Assembly: GCA_022842065.1 (NCBI GenBank)
Contig: JALHQH010000001.1
Coordinates: 124,001 to 188,000 of the forward strand
Direction: 5' to 3'
DNA from: Caldilineaceae bacterium
GTDB taxonomy: Bacteria > Chloroflexota > Anaerolineae > Caldilineales > Caldilineaceae
DNA length: 64,000 bases
The notes under the pieces are model-generated. The model was given only the letters and a program-made list of their open reading frames with translations. It was not told the DNA's origin and did not search any database. The stretch's first letter is position 1, and each line of letters begins with the position of its first letter. Below, one piece after another: positions 63,726 to 64,000 of the stretch. The translations under genes and the position numbers were made by a program.

Positions 63726-64000
63726 ATGGTGATTACCAATCTGCTCGTTACCGGCAGCGTAGTTTACGCTGGCATGAAGACCGTTGTCAACGCCCGTCGA
63801 TCAGCGAACATAACGCAGACTGCAACCAGTAGCCCAAGCCGGTTCGGTGATAGCGTGCCGCAAACGGCGGCCAGCCCGGTTGAGACCGTACTGAATGAAC
63901 CAACAGGGCTAACCTTAGCCGAAAGGCGACACTTAACGTTAGCAGCCACCTCGTTTTGGCTAGCGATGGGCGGCTTGCTCTTTCCACCGCTGACCGTAGC
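63726..64000 (+). CDS. P-type ATPase-like protein, N-terminal part (runs off the window)
   Basis: At least 91 residues, ATG 63726. N-terminus LVTGSVVYAGMKTVVNARR matches those of 36487 (MVGGTVYAGTQAY) and 38285 (VAGSVVYAGVRAY). It continues to a second hydrophobic segment (SFWLAMGGLLFPPLTV), which matches LGVTTAGRLFYPPLAF in the 38285 protein. The catalytic part lies beyond 64000, so it cannot be told whether it is active or degenerate. Confidence 0.75.
   Translation, partial: MVITNLLVTGSVVYAGMKTVVNARRSANITQTATSSPSRFGDSVPQTAASPVETVLNEPTGLTLAERRHLTLAATSFWLAMGGLLFPPLTV

Overview
The window reads as one continuous piece of a Chloroflexota (Chloroflexi-like) chromosome carrying a large hybrid secondary-metabolite locus. 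I base the phylum on family style only: very long AfsR/SARP-like regulators with a BTAD domain, an ATPase and TPRs, several short palindromic elements, and a pentapeptide-repeat/UrtA fusion. There is no rRNA, tRNA or housekeeping marker to confirm it.

Layout. (1) 63-7382, minus strand: two paralogous SARP-BTAD-ATPase-TPR regulators. The second is split by a frameshift at a CG-dinucleotide run. (2) 7561-10592, plus strand: a promoter-like block, mobile palindromic elements and three decayed family-2 glycosyltransferase genes. (3) 10902-12932: a third, shorter SARP-ATPase regulator. (4) 13027-14146: a 19-bp TIR element, a P-type-ATPase fragment and the first of three related short peptide genes. 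(5) 14261-35842: a tightly packed, co-directional biosynthetic run. It holds a chorismate-lyase-like protein, aryl/acyl-AMP ligase, free ACP, HemW-like radical SAM enzyme, sulfotransferase, P-type ATPase, flavin halogenase, NRPS (A-PCP-E-C), LLM oxidoreductase, NRPS (A-PCP), ThDP enzyme, sulfotransferase, stand-alone thioester reductase and a third sulfotransferase. (6) 36113-40429: a small membrane protein, a degenerate pseudo-P-type ATPase and an intact one. (7) 40776-49619: a 2947-residue PKS-NRPS hybrid (AL-ACP-KS-AT-DH-KR-ACP-C). (8) 49825-56440: two more short peptides of the same family, a truncated OppC-like fragment, a short HlyD-like protein, a C39-peptidase ABC exporter and a second ABC exporter. 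(9) 56659-64000: an SPFH protein, an unknown anchored protein, a pentapeptide/UrtA fusion, a pentapeptide lipoprotein, an OppA-like lipoprotein and the start of another P-type ATPase.

How it may work together (inference). Chorismate would give 4-hydroxybenzoate, which the AMP ligase loads on the free ACP and the radical SAM enzyme then modifies. This is the same trio logic as NosI/NosJ/NosN of nosiheptide. The PKS ends in a C domain and the first NRPS begins with an A domain and ends in C, so the chain order PKS-C / A-PCP-E-C / A-PCP / reductase makes a coherent line ending in reductive release. Halogenase and three sulfotransferases would tailor. Alongside it sit ribosomal peptides with a conserved GGLxVRTxLRxG block and a Cys-peptidase exporter, so the locus looks like a mixed ribosomal/non-ribosomal system.

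The strongest new signal is regulatory. At least five places carry hexamer direct repeats with an exact 11-bp period, whose last copy lies exactly 9 nt before a -10-like hexamer, with no -35 element required. Two weaker sites fit the same spacing. This is the known operator geometry of SARP activators, and the sites precede the SARP3 gene, the ligase operon, the peptide/export operon and the P-ATPase operon, so they predict one regulon for the whole locus.
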